In this document: piece after piece, positions 33,982 through 44,690 of the stretch
Numbering within the stretch: position 1 is the stretch's first letter
Layout of the letters: each line of letters starts with the position of its first letter
Assembly (NCBI GenBank): GCA_024803745.1
Contig: JANJXV010000013.1
Coordinates: 6,634,001-6,698,000, forward strand
Direction of reading: 5' to 3'
DNA length: 64,000 nucleotides
Source of the DNA: Megascapheus bottae
Taxonomy: Eukaryota > Chordata > Mammalia > Rodentia > Geomyidae
Program-made: the position numbers and the translations under genes
Notes under the pieces: generated by a model
Seen by the model: only the letters and a program-made list of their open reading frames with translations
Told to the model about the DNA's origin: nothing
Database searches by the model: none

Positions 33982-34047
33982 ACCTGCACAGATGACATGA
34001 TTCTGTATTTAAAGACCTGCACAGATGACATGATTCTGTATTTAAAG
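33982..34047 (+). repeat. 33-base exact tandem duplication across the L1 5' junction
   Basis: Two identical 33-base units (33982-34014 and 34015-34047). Each has 10 bases of target DNA (ACCTGCACAG, part of the TSD) followed by the first 23 bases of the L1. In frame it repeats TCTDDMILYLK. Confidence 0.97.
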
Positions 34048-35705
34048 AATCCTATAGACTCCACTCCCAAGCTTGTTGAGCTGATTCAAAACTTTGGAAG
34101 GGTAGCAGGGTATAAAATTAACCCTCAAAAATTAGCTGCCTTCCTCTATGCCAACAGTGAGAGGAATGAGGCAACAATCAGGAAAGCAACTCCTTTTGCA
34201 ATAACCTCAAAGAAAAAAAGTACCTAGGAATTATCATAACTAAGAATGTAAAGGACTTTTTGATGAAAACTTTAAAGTTCTGAAAAAGGAAATTAAAGCA
34301 AAACTGAGGAAATGTAAAAACCTCCTGTGCTCCTGGACTGGAAGAATCAACATTGTGAAAATGGCAATCTTGCCAAGGACTATCTATAAATTCAACACAA
34401 TACCCATCAATATCCTAATGTCATTCTTACAGAAATAGAAGAGGCAATCCAAAATTTCATATGGAATAATAAAAGACCCTGTATAGCAAAAACACTTCTT
34501 AGCAGAAAGAACAGCACAGGAGAAATTTCAATATTAAACTTTAGACTCTATTACAGAGCTATAATTCTCAAAACAGCTTGGTACTGGCACAGGAATAGGC
34601 CTGAAGACCAATGGACTAGAACTGAGGATCCAGATATTAAACCACAGACCTATGGCCACCTAATCTTTGACAAGGGAGCCAAAAAAATAGACTGGAAGAA
34701 AGACAGCCTCTTCAACAAGTTGTGCTGGCAGAACTGGTTAAGCACCTGCAGAAAACTAAAATTGGATCCTTCTTTGTCACCCTGCACCAGGATTAACTCC
34801 AAATGGATCAAAGACCTCGAGGTAAAAGCTGACACACTCAAAACTTTACAAGAAGGAATAGGAGATACACTAGGTCTCCTTGGCACAGGTCGAAACTTTC
34901 TTAATAAGGACCAAGAAACACAACAAATCAGAGAAAGGTTGGATGAGTGGGACTGCATTAAACTGCAGAGCTTTTGTATGGCAAAGGACATAGCTAGTCA
35001 ATTAACTAGAAAGCCTACAGAATGAGAGAAGATCTTCACTAACCATACAAAGGACAAAGGCCTCATCTAAAATATATCAACAGCTCAAAAAAATGAATCA
35101 CTCCAAAACTAATTTCCAAAGAAACAACCATCCCATTAAAACATGGACCAAAGACTTAAAGAGAGTCTTCTCTGAAGAAGAAATAAAAATGGCCTATGGA
35201 CACATGAAGAAATGCTCAACATCTCTGGTCATAAAAGAAATGCAAATCAAAACAACTCTCAGATTCCACCTGACTCCAGTTAGAATGGCCAGAATCCAGA
35301 AATCTGATAACAACAGATGCTGGAGGGGATGTGGCCAGGAGGGATCACTACTACACTGTTGGTGGGAGTGCAAACTCATTCAACCACTATGGAAAGCAGT
35401 ATGGCAGTGCCTCAAAAGACTAAACATAGAGCTCCCCTGTGACCCAGCAATTCCACTACTAGGCATTTACCCAATCATCCAGAAACAAGGACATACTAAA
35501 TCCACTAGCACAACAATGTTCATTGCAGCACTATTTACCAGAGCAAAGATATGGAACCAACCCAGATGCCCCTCAGTTGTTGAGTGGATCAATAAGATGT
35601 GGTATTTGTACACAATGGACTTCTATGCTGCTGTCAGAAAAAATGACATTGCCCCATTTGTAAGGAAATGGAAAGACATAGAAAAAAATCACATTAAGTG
35701 AAGTA
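34015..35705 (+). pseudogene. L1 ORF2 remnant (reverse transcriptase end to C-terminus)
   Basis: Translates in pieces as the downstream half of L1 ORF2, the protein that nicks target DNA and copies L1 RNA. Seen: thumb/connection segment (GYKINPQKLAAFLYA), a central segment (34720-35025) and a 202-codon C-terminal frame (35093-35701) with the Cys-rich motif [20 protein letters not shown] and the LLGIYP block. Breaks: a frameshift at the AAAAAAA near 34213, another near 34430, a Trp-to-stop after RKPTE at 35023, a stop at 35068, and a frameshift just before the C-terminus near 35687. Non-functional. Confidence 0.9.
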
Positions 35706-36166
35706 AGCCAGACTCAAAGGAACATAGGCTCAATGGTTTCCCTCATTTATCAAAATCAGTAGAAACCTTGGACTCTCCTAGAGCAAAGCCTAGATACATA
35801 AAGCCATATAGGATGAGGCTAAATGAAAAGATCTCTAGGATATAGAAACAAGAGCCATATAATGTGTGATTGTTTTTCTTAATGTTCTATGTTATTTCTC
35901 ATCTCTTTTGTTGTCCATTGGTTATCTTATATTGGTACAGTATCTTACCTTGTTATCTAATATATTGTATATGTTTGTTTATTTGAAATAGGATAGGGAA
36001 GGAGGGAAAACAAGATGAGGGTAGGGAGTGGGGGAGGGAAATAGCGACAAAAACATGAGAAATAGTAACCATGTTTGTGAAGTAATGCACCTTCTATCTG
36101 GCAAATATAATGTAACCCTTCTATTAATTATAATAAAAATATATTAAAAAAAGATTACCTGCACAG

Positions 36167-37260
36167 AGTCTGTTGGCACCAAGATTCAAATTTCAAGGCA
36201 GAAATCACCTTGTATTGAGATTTTGTATTTCATTGGTTTGGGCTATACATTTGAAATGTTTTGAGGTAGAAAACTACTTGCTCTTTCTTTCAACGACATG
36301 TTACATCCCATGATCCATTTTTGTGTCCATTTGTCTTTACAGCATCAGAGATTTTTGATGAAACCTGTCTGATTATTCAAGGTGAATGACCTTGAAATTG
36401 ATCGATGTCCAATGAGTGATGAAAAAATGAGCAGCAACTGCAAATATAATTTATACCCATGATATCTGCATTGTATTGACTGAACACAATCCTTCAAATC
36501 CATGAAAAGTCATTGGAAGATGTTATTTAGGTATATGGTAAATTTTTTTAAAGTTCACTAATATATAGATTTCATAACTCGAGAGATATCTGGAAAGCAA
36601 TGAATAAGTTTGCAATTTTGTACTTGGGTAACTCAGAAACTCTAAAATTAGTAATAAAATTCAAGGCAAGAAGCACTTTCACATAGTTGTACCTTGGATT
36701 GCAATTTTTTAATGTAAGCTTAGCTCAAGCAGGATAAATAAGTACAATGGATACTGAACAAAGAAAGAACGGATGCTGGTTTTATTCCATAATCTAGCAA
36801 AACTTACATGATTAAGAGCAACTGATTTCATTTTTCTGACTTCTATTGTGCTTTAATGAAAAAAAATGCTAACATCAAATCCTCTTTAAGATCATGTTTC
36901 TCTAGCAAACACTGACACTCTCTTAACTCTATTAGAAATGGCAGAGAGAAAACTCGCAGCCTTGTTGCAGAAATTAAAAGATATATGCATTTATGGTACC
37001 CAGGGTGGTAACGGGCTTAAAGTTAAGTAGATGTCCTTAATGAGAACCATTAACAAAGACTTCAAGACAATTTACTGGTAAATTGTTTAGTCAAACATGT
37101 TATACATAATGGGGCGTTCTCCTCCTAACAAGAGAGATATAAAGAATAAAAATTGATCTAAATAGTTAATGAAGTCAGCCAATTACAACACATTCTAGTT
37201 CAAATAGGATATTCTGCAGTTGAAGTAGGAAAGTAATTAGAATGTAGTGAACATCACTTT
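36167..37260. other. unassigned interval
   Basis: AT-rich, no recognised element or frame. Confidence 0.4.
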
Positions 37261-37261
37261 T

Positions 37262-37969
37262 TTTTTTCCATTTTCTTTCGATTTTATTGTAAAGGTGACG
37301 TACAGATAGCGACAGTTGTATAAGAAAGGTAATGAGAATATTTCTTTTTTCTTTTTTTAAAATATATTTCATTGTAATTAATAGAGGAGTTACATTACAA
37401 TCGCCAGCACATTTCTTTTTTTTTAAACCAGTGCTACCCTCTCCACTATTGTCTTTCCACTTTCCACCCTGATGCACCTCCCCTACAAGTTGTAAAGTTT
37501 ATTTCCTATAGTTTCTAGTGAATATCACTATTGTACCTTTGTCCCACTGTTTGATTCCCTTTCCTTCCCCAAATCTGTACAGGGTACAGAAATTTTAAAA
37601 GGTAATAATAAAATAATTAAAAAACAGTAATGAAAGGGAATAAACCAGGGGGGGAGAAAAATAAATAACTGCAAATAGTATAGTTAAAACAAACCCCTGT
37701 TTCCATTTCTTCAAGCACATTTTGATAAGCATCATGTTATACGGTCATATCCATATTGCTATTGAGCCATTATGATCCTCTACTAAGAAAATCCTAATTA
37801 CCACAAATAAGGAAAACTATGCAACCTATGTTTCTTTGAGTCTGGCTTATGTCAATTAAATGTTTCCCTTTTGTTATGAAGAGGGCAATTTTATTCTTTT
37901 TGATGAAAGTATAGAATTCCATGGTGTATGTATATCACATTTTTTAGTCATTTATCTACTGAGGAACAA
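37262..37969 (-). mobile_element. L1-B 3' part of a probable twin-primed insertion
   Basis: Inverted L1: T-run, GATTTTATTGTAAAGGTGAC, GTTGTATAAGAAAGGTAATG, then CAAGTTGTAAAGTTTATTTC (UTR), GAGTCTGGCTTATGTCAATT and GAATTCCATGGTGTATGTAT (ORF2 end). It stops near 37969 at the ORF2 position equivalent to 'CCCTCAGTTGATGAGTGG'. A 59-base young L1 tail interrupts it. Confidence 0.75.
37351..37409 (-). mobile_element. very short (about 59 bases) L1-A tail insertion
   Basis: Inverted L1-A 3' tip only (ATTGTAATTAATAGAGGAGT, TACATTACAATCGCCAG). Flanking T-rich repeats ATTTCTTTTTT at about 37340-37350 and 37410-37421 look like its TSD. The L1-B sequence on both sides joins smoothly when it is removed. 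Confidence 0.7.
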
Positions 37970-38884
37970 AATTAGATCCTTATAGAACACTCTGCAACAG
38001 AATCATCTCCAAATGGATCAAAAGCCTCAGTATAAGACCACATACAGGCTGAGAGTGTGGTCTAGTGGTGGAGGACTTGCCAAGCATGCACAAAACCCTG
38101 GGTTTAATTCCAGTACTACATACACAGAAAAAGCCAGAAGTGGTGTTGTGGCTTAAGTTGTAGAGTGCTAGGAACAAAAAAAAAAACCCTCACATACCCT
38201 TCACATAGGGAAAATCTTTGGGCTCCTTGGCACAGATCAAAACTTCCTAAATCAAGATCCAGAAACAACAAATGGAAGAAAGCCAGAACAAATGGGAACA
38301 CATATAATAAGAGTTTCTGCATGGCAAAGGACATAACTAGCAGGATAAGCAGAAAGTCCACAGATTGGAGAAGATTTTCATGCGCTATACCAGAGACAAG
38401 GGCTTTATATCTAAAATATACTTAGAACTCAATAAATAAAACTCCTCAAAAACAAATCCTTAAAGAAATAACAAGTACATAAATAAGTGAGCTAATGACT
38501 TAAAGAGAGAAGAAGAAGAAATAAGAATGGACAATAATAGATGAAGAAATGTGCAACATCTCTGTTGTGCAGATAAAAACACTGAGATTTCACCTTACTC
38601 CAGTTAGAATGGCTATTATCAAGAAAACTAATAGCAGATATTGGTGGACAAAAGGGAATGCTACTAAATTATTGGTGGGACTGCAAACTTGCTCAGTTAC
38701 TCTGGAAAGCAGTATTGAGGTTCCTCAAAAATCCAGCAATCTGCCTACTGGGCATTTCCCCAAATGACCAGAAACAAGGCTACATAAAAGCTACCTGCAC
38801 AATCATGTTCATTGCAATATGATTTACTCTAGATAAAACATGTATCTCACTCCATTGGTATCCTATGTCATTTGCAAGGAAATC
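37970..38884 (+). mobile_element. L1 ORF2 5' part, inverted relative to its 3' part
   Basis: Sense ORF2: CCAAATGGATCAAAAGCCTC, GGGAAAATCTTTGGGCTCC, TTTCTGCATGGCAAAGGACA, TTTCACCTTACTCCAGTTAG, GGTGGGACTGCAAACTTGC, CTACTGGGCATTTCCCCAAA, GTTCATTGCAATATGATTT. It ends near the L1 position where the minus-strand part (37262-37969) begins, as expected for twin priming. Many frame breaks; a SINE is inserted at 38047. Confidence 0.75.
38047..38186 (+). mobile_element. IDL-Geo SINE, 3'-truncated
   Basis: ID half (GAGAGTGTGGTCTAGTGGTG; TTTAATTCCAGTACTACA) and the start of Geo (AGAAGTGGTGTTGTGGCTTA), then an A-run replaces the rest. It sits in the inverted L1 segment. Confidence 0.85.
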
Positions 38885-39074
38885 AGTGGTCAGAGAGGCT
38901 CAGATACATTTCAGCAACCAAATAAAATCTATAAGCATAGACTCAACCTTCTGAAACCAAGGTCAATATATTTTTCATGTATATCATAAAATATATAACA
39001 TTATGAAGTCTATTTTTATGATATATAACTATCTAAAATTGCACTTATTTTAAGAAATGAAAGGATTATTTCTT

Positions 39075-39423
39075 TTTTTATTTTTTTCCATTTCTTTTTT
39101 TTAAATTTTTTATTGTAATTAGTAAAAGGGTTACATGATATTTGCCAGATAGAAGGTGCATTAATTCACATACATTGATACTCTTTCACATGTCTTGGTA
39201 CCCGTTTCCCTCCCCCCCCACCCCCCACCCATCTTGGTTTTCCCCCTTCCCTATCAAATTTCAAATATCCAAATACAAATAAATTCAATATATCAGATAA
39301 CAAAGTGAGATACTATACCAATATGAGATAACCAAGGGACAGCAAAGGAGATGAGAGACAACATAGTACATTAAGGACAACAATCATTCATTATATGGCT
39401 TTTGTTTCAATATCCTGGAGGTC
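39075..39423 (-). mobile_element. L1-A 3' UTR insertion with perfect TSD (young)
   Basis: 349 bases of inverted L1-A 3' UTR between a perfect 16-base TSD GAAAGGATTATTTCTT (39059-39074 and 39424-39439). Includes the C-rich complement of the L1 G-rich block (39207-39230). 5'-truncated within the UTR, so it has no ORF2. Confidence 0.95.
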
Positions 39424-39609
39424 GAAAGGATTATTTCTTAAATAATGATAAATATTGCATTTGATTTTTCTTTTCAGTGTTTTCAAGTGTATTACTTTTA
39501 CTAATCTCATAAATCTTAATTTTCCCCAATATCCTGACAATATCCAAAAAATACTTACTATATTCCAGGGAAATAATAATTTTAATATTTAGTTTTGAGA
39601 TTTAAAGGA

Positions 39610-39855
39610 TTTTTTTTTGTTTCTTTGTTTTTTGTCAGTAGTAGGACTTGAATTTTGGTTGGGCCTGGGAGCTGTCCCTGAGCTCTTCATCGCAAGGCTA
39701 CCACCCTCCCCCATTGAGCGACAGCCCCACTTCCTGTTTTCTGGTGATTAATTAGAGATAAGAGTCTGAAGGTCTTTAGTGATTGGCTTTGAACCATCCT
39801 CAGACCTCAGCACCCTGAGTAGCTAGGATTACAGGCATGAGCCACCACACCTGGC
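39610..39855 (-). mobile_element. 7SL-Geo composite SINE
   Basis: Inverted: TTTGTCAGTAGTAGGACTTG, GTCCCTGAGCTCTTCATCG, GGTGATTAATTAGAGATAAG, GATTACAGGCATGAGCCACC. Confidence 0.88.
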
Positions 39856-39894
39856 AAAATTTAAAGTTATTCACATTTATTTGTTTCATCTTTT

Positions 39895-39897
<3 letters not shown>

Positions 39898-39984
<87 letters not shown>

Positions 39985-40043
39985 ATGTATGTGTCTCCTC
40001 TCCCTCTCTGTCTCTGTCTCTGTCTCTGTCTCTGTCTCTCTCT
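39898..40043. repeat. (CT)n, (TG)n and (TCTGTC)n compound microsatellite
   Basis: About 38 CT units (39898-39974), a short GT/GTAT section, then TCTCTGTC-type hexanucleotides to about 40043. It occupies the place of the A-tail and start of the SINE that follows. Confidence 0.97.
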
Positions 40044-40246
40044 ATCTTGGGGCCTGGACTCTGTATTTCAGCTTCTTTTGCTCAAGGCTAGTATTGTAAC
40101 ACTTTAGCCACAACATCACTTTTAGCTTTTTCTGAGTAGTTTTTATTGGAGATAAGAATTACACCTACCCTCCTCCCTGGCTTGATTGTGAACCTCAGGT
40201 CTCAGCCTCCTGAGTAGTCAGGATTACAGGTGTGAGCCACCAGCCG
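40044..40246 (-). mobile_element. 7SL-Geo SINE, tail replaced by microsatellite
   Basis: Inverted: GGGGCCTGGACTCTGTATTT, TTTATTGGAGATAAGAATTA, CTCAGCCTCCTGAGTAGTCA, GGATTACAGGTGTGAGCCAC. Confidence 0.8.
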
Positions 40247-40359
40247 ATCTTTATCATTTTAAGTTCTTGAGACTGCTCATGATCCATGTACTTGTTTATG
40301 AATTTTTTGTTGGAAACAATATTTTCCAATGATTTTCTTTTCTTTTTATGTGTAAGATG

Positions 40360-40530
40360 ATGTTGATTTTAATTTCTTTCTCACTGGCTCTGTATGAAGA
40401 TCTAAGTACTGCAATGCATGTTGACCCATTTTACACCTTTCATCAATCCTTCCATCTCTCCCAACCTCACTATTCTCTCACTATACCTAGTTCCATTTTA
40501 ATGTGTGCACATTGAATAATATGGTTGCAT
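40360..40530 (-). mobile_element. possible old L1 3' UTR
   Basis: ATGCATGTTGACCCATTTTA, CACCTTTCATCAATCC and CTCCCAACCTCACTATTC recall the inverted L1-C UTR (GTCACCCCTTTCATCATTC). Weak. Confidence 0.3.
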
Positions 40531-40609
40531 TCACAACTGATATGTTGAATTGACACCCCTTTGTAAAGTACTTAATGATAAATAAATAATAAGTAAAAGA
40601 AATGAACTG

Positions 40610-40845
40610 GCAAGATGACAGGCATCAGTGCCTCATATCTGTAGCTACGCTTCATTCTTAGAGCCCAGAGAACAGAGATATGCAATTACCCTTGGGGGCA
40701 AAAAAATGGGTATCCCGACTCCCTCTGCAAATAACCAGTCAAAAGCTAGGCTGGAGAGAAGCATGACTCAAGTGTTAGAGCCCTAGCTGCATAAACAAGT
40801 TGTATAAGCTTGGAACCTCTGATGGTAGGGAGAAAAATAGAAAGC
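40610..40845 (+). mobile_element. old 7SL-7SL-ID trimeric SINE, decayed
   Basis: Start CAGGCATCAGTGCCTCATAT, middle AACCAGTCAAAAGCTAGGC, ID end GCATGACTCAAGTGTTAGAG. Order fits, sequence strongly diverged. Confidence 0.5.
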
Positions 40846-41654
40846 ATTTTGCATAGTGACAAATAGCTATCCCCATAGACTTAGTTTTGACAAAACTAGA
40901 GCTGAATAGATTGTCCTTGCCTTCACATTTATGATGATGAAATCCTGTTGTCAAATGTACAGAAAAATAACTGATATCATAAAAAAGAATTTCTTGCCCA
41001 ATTTTAGTGTCCTTTCTAGGACTTAGTGTTCAGGGGTCAAGTAGTACAAACAGAAAATAAACAATGAGAAGAATGGAAGCTAATAATACTGATAATATGA
41101 GGTACATATACTAATTCGAGAGAAATGTTGAGAAGAGGTCACTATCAATGATTGACTTCATTACCAATTATATATATGAGAGACAGATTTGGAATAATAA
41201 CATTTTTATGAGTATACCCATAACAAAAATATTAAACTTACATAGCTAATTCTGCTTTTCAACTGAGAGGTTTTCCTTCTCTGATTATCTTATTATCTAT
41301 TATGAAGTCAGTAGATGCGGGCAAGACTTTTGCAAAGTTGATTTTCTGTAAGCATAGGACTACTATTATGCTTAAAGGGTAATTATAACTGAATTATAAC
41401 CTTTGCCTTTATGTAAGCACATACATGGAAGAGAAATACCTGTTGGTACATCTCAAAATATAATGTCTATTCCCTTAATATTATTGGGAGAAATGCTTGG
41501 ATTGTTATTTTATTAAAGCAGTTACTAGAAAATAACTTGTACTGCTGGGTTGTATTGGATCATAGAGTAAATTAATTACTTAAAGTGCATAATAAGTCTG
41601 ATTTAAATGCTTATTATCTTCCTTAACATTAATCCATGCCTTTCAAGCCTGCAT
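40846..41654. other. unassigned interval
   Basis: AT-rich, nothing recognised. Confidence 0.4.
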
Positions 41655-41772
41655 GGTTGGAAAGGAACAGAGCTGCAGTTCCATATACTCAAGAGGCAGG
41701 GGCAGATGGATGGCCCAAGTTTACAAGTTCAAGGACAGGTTATAAGCAGGTCTCAATCTCTTTCTACCTAAA
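41655..41772 (+). mobile_element. 7SL-derived monomer relic
   Basis: ATACTCAAGAGGCAGGGGCA, AAGTTTACAAGTTCAAGGAC and GGTCTCAATCTCTTTCTACC correspond to the B1/7SL order CTCGGGAGGCAGAGGCAGG..GAGTTCAAGGCCAG..GACCCTGTCTC. Confidence 0.45.
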
Positions 41773-41789
41773 ATATGATGAAAAGATTA

Positions 41790-41975
41790 CATCCATTCAT
41801 CAAGCACCTCCTCTATTGGTGACACTGTACTCTGCGCTTTTGGAATCAAACTTCACAATGTCATAATGAGATAGACATCTTATTTGTTCTAGAAATGAGG
41901 AGACAAGGATTCAAAGACAGATAATCCATCTAGGTCCACTAGCTGAGGGAGAGGCACAGATGGGGTGAGAAGTTC
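41790..41975 (-). mobile_element. MIR/L2 relic
   Basis: ATTCATCAAGCACCTCCTCT then GAAATGAGGAGACAAGGATT and GGTCCACTAGCTGAGGGAG resemble the inverted MIR core (GAGCACCTACTATG..GATGAGGAAACTGAGG..GGTCACACAGCTAGTAAG). Confidence 0.5.
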
Positions 41976-44240
41976 AATATGCCAAATGCCAAAGGTGGCT
42001 TTTAAACTGCAGAGGATGAAAAGGATATTAGAAAAATAAGACACTCTAGAGAATGTTGCCATTTGGAAATCCTTGACAGATCAGGAGAGTCACCAACACT
42101 GAGTGTGGACCAGGGACCCAGGAGAAGAGAGGTTTTACTCAGCTAAAATTCTGCCTTCTTTCTGATGGACATAAAGACCCTAATTGAAGAAGATCAATAA
42201 TGAATTAGGTGATCCAGCATGAAGGCAACGTGCCCAGCTATTCTCAGGAAGACAGTTCTGACAGTCTTAGCACTAGGGTCTGAAGAGGGGAGCCTGAAGA
42301 GTGAGATTAGGGATATGGCGGAGACATGCATTCCAGAGCTACCTAAAGTGATGCCAAAGTTGGAGAATGAAGACAAGATCATAATGGAGCAATGAGGAGA
42401 CTTAACAAGTACCAAATCCCATGGGTGCCATCTTCTTCCTGCTCTGCAGACTTTTTCCTGGTTCAGAGAGAGCCCGACTCAAAGACATTGAAACGGGAGG
42501 AATCAAGCAGAGACCATCCAATTTTAGGACCAGAATGAGACCAGAGAGAAAAGTAGGTACTCTGGGAAGACAACTTGAATCCCTGCAATCGAGACCCACT
42601 TGGTCTAGTCAGGGGTACTGAGAAGTATTCATTCAACATGCTGCAGCAATCATTTAACACACACTGGTCAAACAATTGCCAAGAGTATAGCAAGGCCATT
42701 CTCACACGCATAATCTCAGCTATTCCTTTTTATAAGGAGGCAGATAGTGTCTCAGTGAATTGCTAAGAGATTTTTATGTCAATGGATATAAACCAGAAGC
42801 ATATTTTGCTCCTCTGACTGCTGGGGATCACCTTCTACCAGGGACAAAGGAGTAAGACAGGTCAGAAAGGAACAAACAAAAGCAGGTCTCTAGGTAAAAG
42901 AACTCTGGGACTAGAAGCTAAGGAGTCAGGTACCCAGAGGAGCATAGGCAGACATGAATCGTATCCTTTGCTATTCCCCAGAGACAATCTATCAATTCAA
43001 GTTACTCCTCATCTAACTGCCTAACCATCCAGAGAATTTAGCAATGGGCATCCCTTATCTGATCTCCAGGATGCTCCATTGAATTTATCTTACCTTTTTC
43101 ACGTTGAAATATGGAATTAAATCATATTATTTTCTGAAGGAAGAACAAACATTCTGCAAAAAGAGAAATGTCAAGAATCAGAACAGAAAAAGAGAAAAAA
43201 ATGTGAGCTTGTTATTGCCGGTTTTGTAAAAGTAGACCTATATTTTTTCCTGTTACATCATTTTCTAGCCAAGGTTTGGTGAAAGGAAATGGCTTTCTTA
43301 AAGTCATGTGATTCCACTAAAAATGGAGTATGTGAAACTCTTGATTTCAAATATTAACTAAGATGAGGCTATACTGTTTGTTTAATAAAAGTATACATGA
43401 GATGGCATTTTATAAATTGCAATAAGCATGTTTTCCAAAAGTGCTTGAAGCTTCAAGGAAAGAAGAGGCAAAATATTGTCACTGGGGTCATTCTGATGAT
43501 GTTTTGAAATAAAATGAGCCATTTTGGGGAATTTATAAGGTATGGTACAGGCAATTTATCCATTCATTTTGCCAAAGTACTGAAGTATACACATGCCTGT
43601 CTTCATGTTCTATCTTTCTATTGTAGTGATAAAGAAATGCAGACTCCAGTAGGTTCAGAAAATTGTTCCTAGCCACATTCATGGGACTCTACACCCTACA
43701 TTCCATGGCATTTCCACTATTTTGAATGCAGATACAAGTGTGAAATTAATTACATTCCCCTTTATTCACTCTAGATAAAAATCACAGAAATGGTTACCAA
43801 GTGTTGGTTCTGTTTCTCCCCAAAAAAGAATTCTGAGAGATCAAATAGCTTGAAGTCCCTTTGTCACTTAACATTTCAGATTTAGCAACAGATGGCTTCC
43901 CCCAGTTCTAGACAGATGATGGTTCAGAAATAAGTGGTGTTGGGAGATTTCTTGGGAACACTCGGGGATAGGAAAGACAGCTGTCACAGAATATCTTAAT
44001 TACAGCATTTACCAAGTTCTAATTAATGTAATGGTACTTTTATGATTATATTAATGTTATGACCATCAGGGCGTTTGTTGCTGAACTCATTTGGCAAGAT
44101 AATTTGGAAGTTGTTGCATATTTTAAGGCTAACAACTGTTAGATGAGCTTGAAGCTTTCTGGCCTTATAGTACAAATGAAAGAAGTTATTTTATACCTAA
44201 TAAGGTAGTTGAACAATAGATTTTTTAAAGTGTAGGTATG
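41976..44240. other. long unassigned interval, less AT-rich at 42.1-42.7 kb
   Basis: No gene or repeat recognised. The sub-region 42100-42700 is GC-richer and holds several overlapping short frames on both strands (65-82 codons, mutually exclusive, no domain). It may be single-copy sequence; a conservation check would tell. Confidence 0.4.
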
Positions 44241-44418
44241 GGGGGCTGGGAGCGTGGCCTAGTGGTAGAGTGCTGGCCTAGCATACGCTAAGCTCTGAGT
44301 TTGATTCCTCAGTACCACATACACAGAAAAAATCGGTGCTGTGGCTCAAGTGGTAGAATGCCAACCTTGAGAAAACTCAAGGACAGTGAACTAGCCTCAG
44401 GACTGACAAAAAAAAAAA
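44241..44418 (+). mobile_element. IDL-Geo SINE
   Basis: Sense dimer: GCTGGGAGCGTGGCCTAGTG, GAGTTTGATTCCTCAGTACC, GCTGTGGCTCAAGTGGTAGA, A-run. An imperfect TSD, AAGTGTAGGTATG versus AAGTGCAGGCATG, flanks it. Small deletion in Geo. Confidence 0.92.
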
Positions 44419-44509
44419 GAAGTGCAGGCATGTAAAAATTCTGATGGAAAAGGAAAAAGATCTATAGCTTACACTACAATGAAAAAGAATGATGGAACAT
44501 AGTTATAAG

Positions 44510-44690
44510 GTCAGTGTTTCAGAGTCCAGTTTCTTGTGTAGGTAATTCCACATGTATTATCTGTATGACCCTGAACAAGGCATTTTTATCATTCCTAGGT
44601 TTCATTCATTTCCAAGTAAATTCAGTTAATTTTCCTGGATGATAAAAGAATAATTTAGATTATACCAAAATAATTTTAGGATGTACTTTC
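44510..44690 (+). mobile_element. MIR relic
   Basis: AGAGTCCAGTTTCTTGTGTA, ATTATCTGTATGACCCTGAA, CAAGGCATTTTTATCATTCC, TTTCATTCATTTCC and GATAAAAGAATAATTTAGA track a sense MIR (CTAGCTGTGTGACCTTGGGC..CTCAGTTTCCTCATC..GATAATAATAG). Confidence 0.65.

Larger units (their letters stand above)
33976..36166 (+). mobile_element. L1-A, 5'-truncated, 2.2 kb, with 16-base TSD
   Basis: Largest L1 in the window. Perfect TSD AAGATTACCTGCACAG at 33976-33991 and 36151-36166. The L1 starts inside the reverse-transcriptase domain at the catalytic Asp-Asp (DDMILYL) and runs through the ORF2 C-terminus, the 3' UTR with its G-rich purine block (36000-36045) and an AATAAA-type A-rich end. Lacks ORF1, endonuclease and most of reverse transcriptase. 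A 33-base tandem duplication straddles the 5' junction. Confidence 0.95.

Noticed and set aside
35093..35701. 202-codon frame as a functional gene
   Set aside because: It is the C-terminus of a truncated L1 ORF2 with upstream frameshifts and stops; no catalytic domain remains.
39881..40099. Serine/leucine repeat protein
   Set aside because: Direct translation of a (CT)n/(TCTGTC)n microsatellite. The same reason excludes frames at 25035-25229, 25050-25304, 25505-25837 and 28163-28435.
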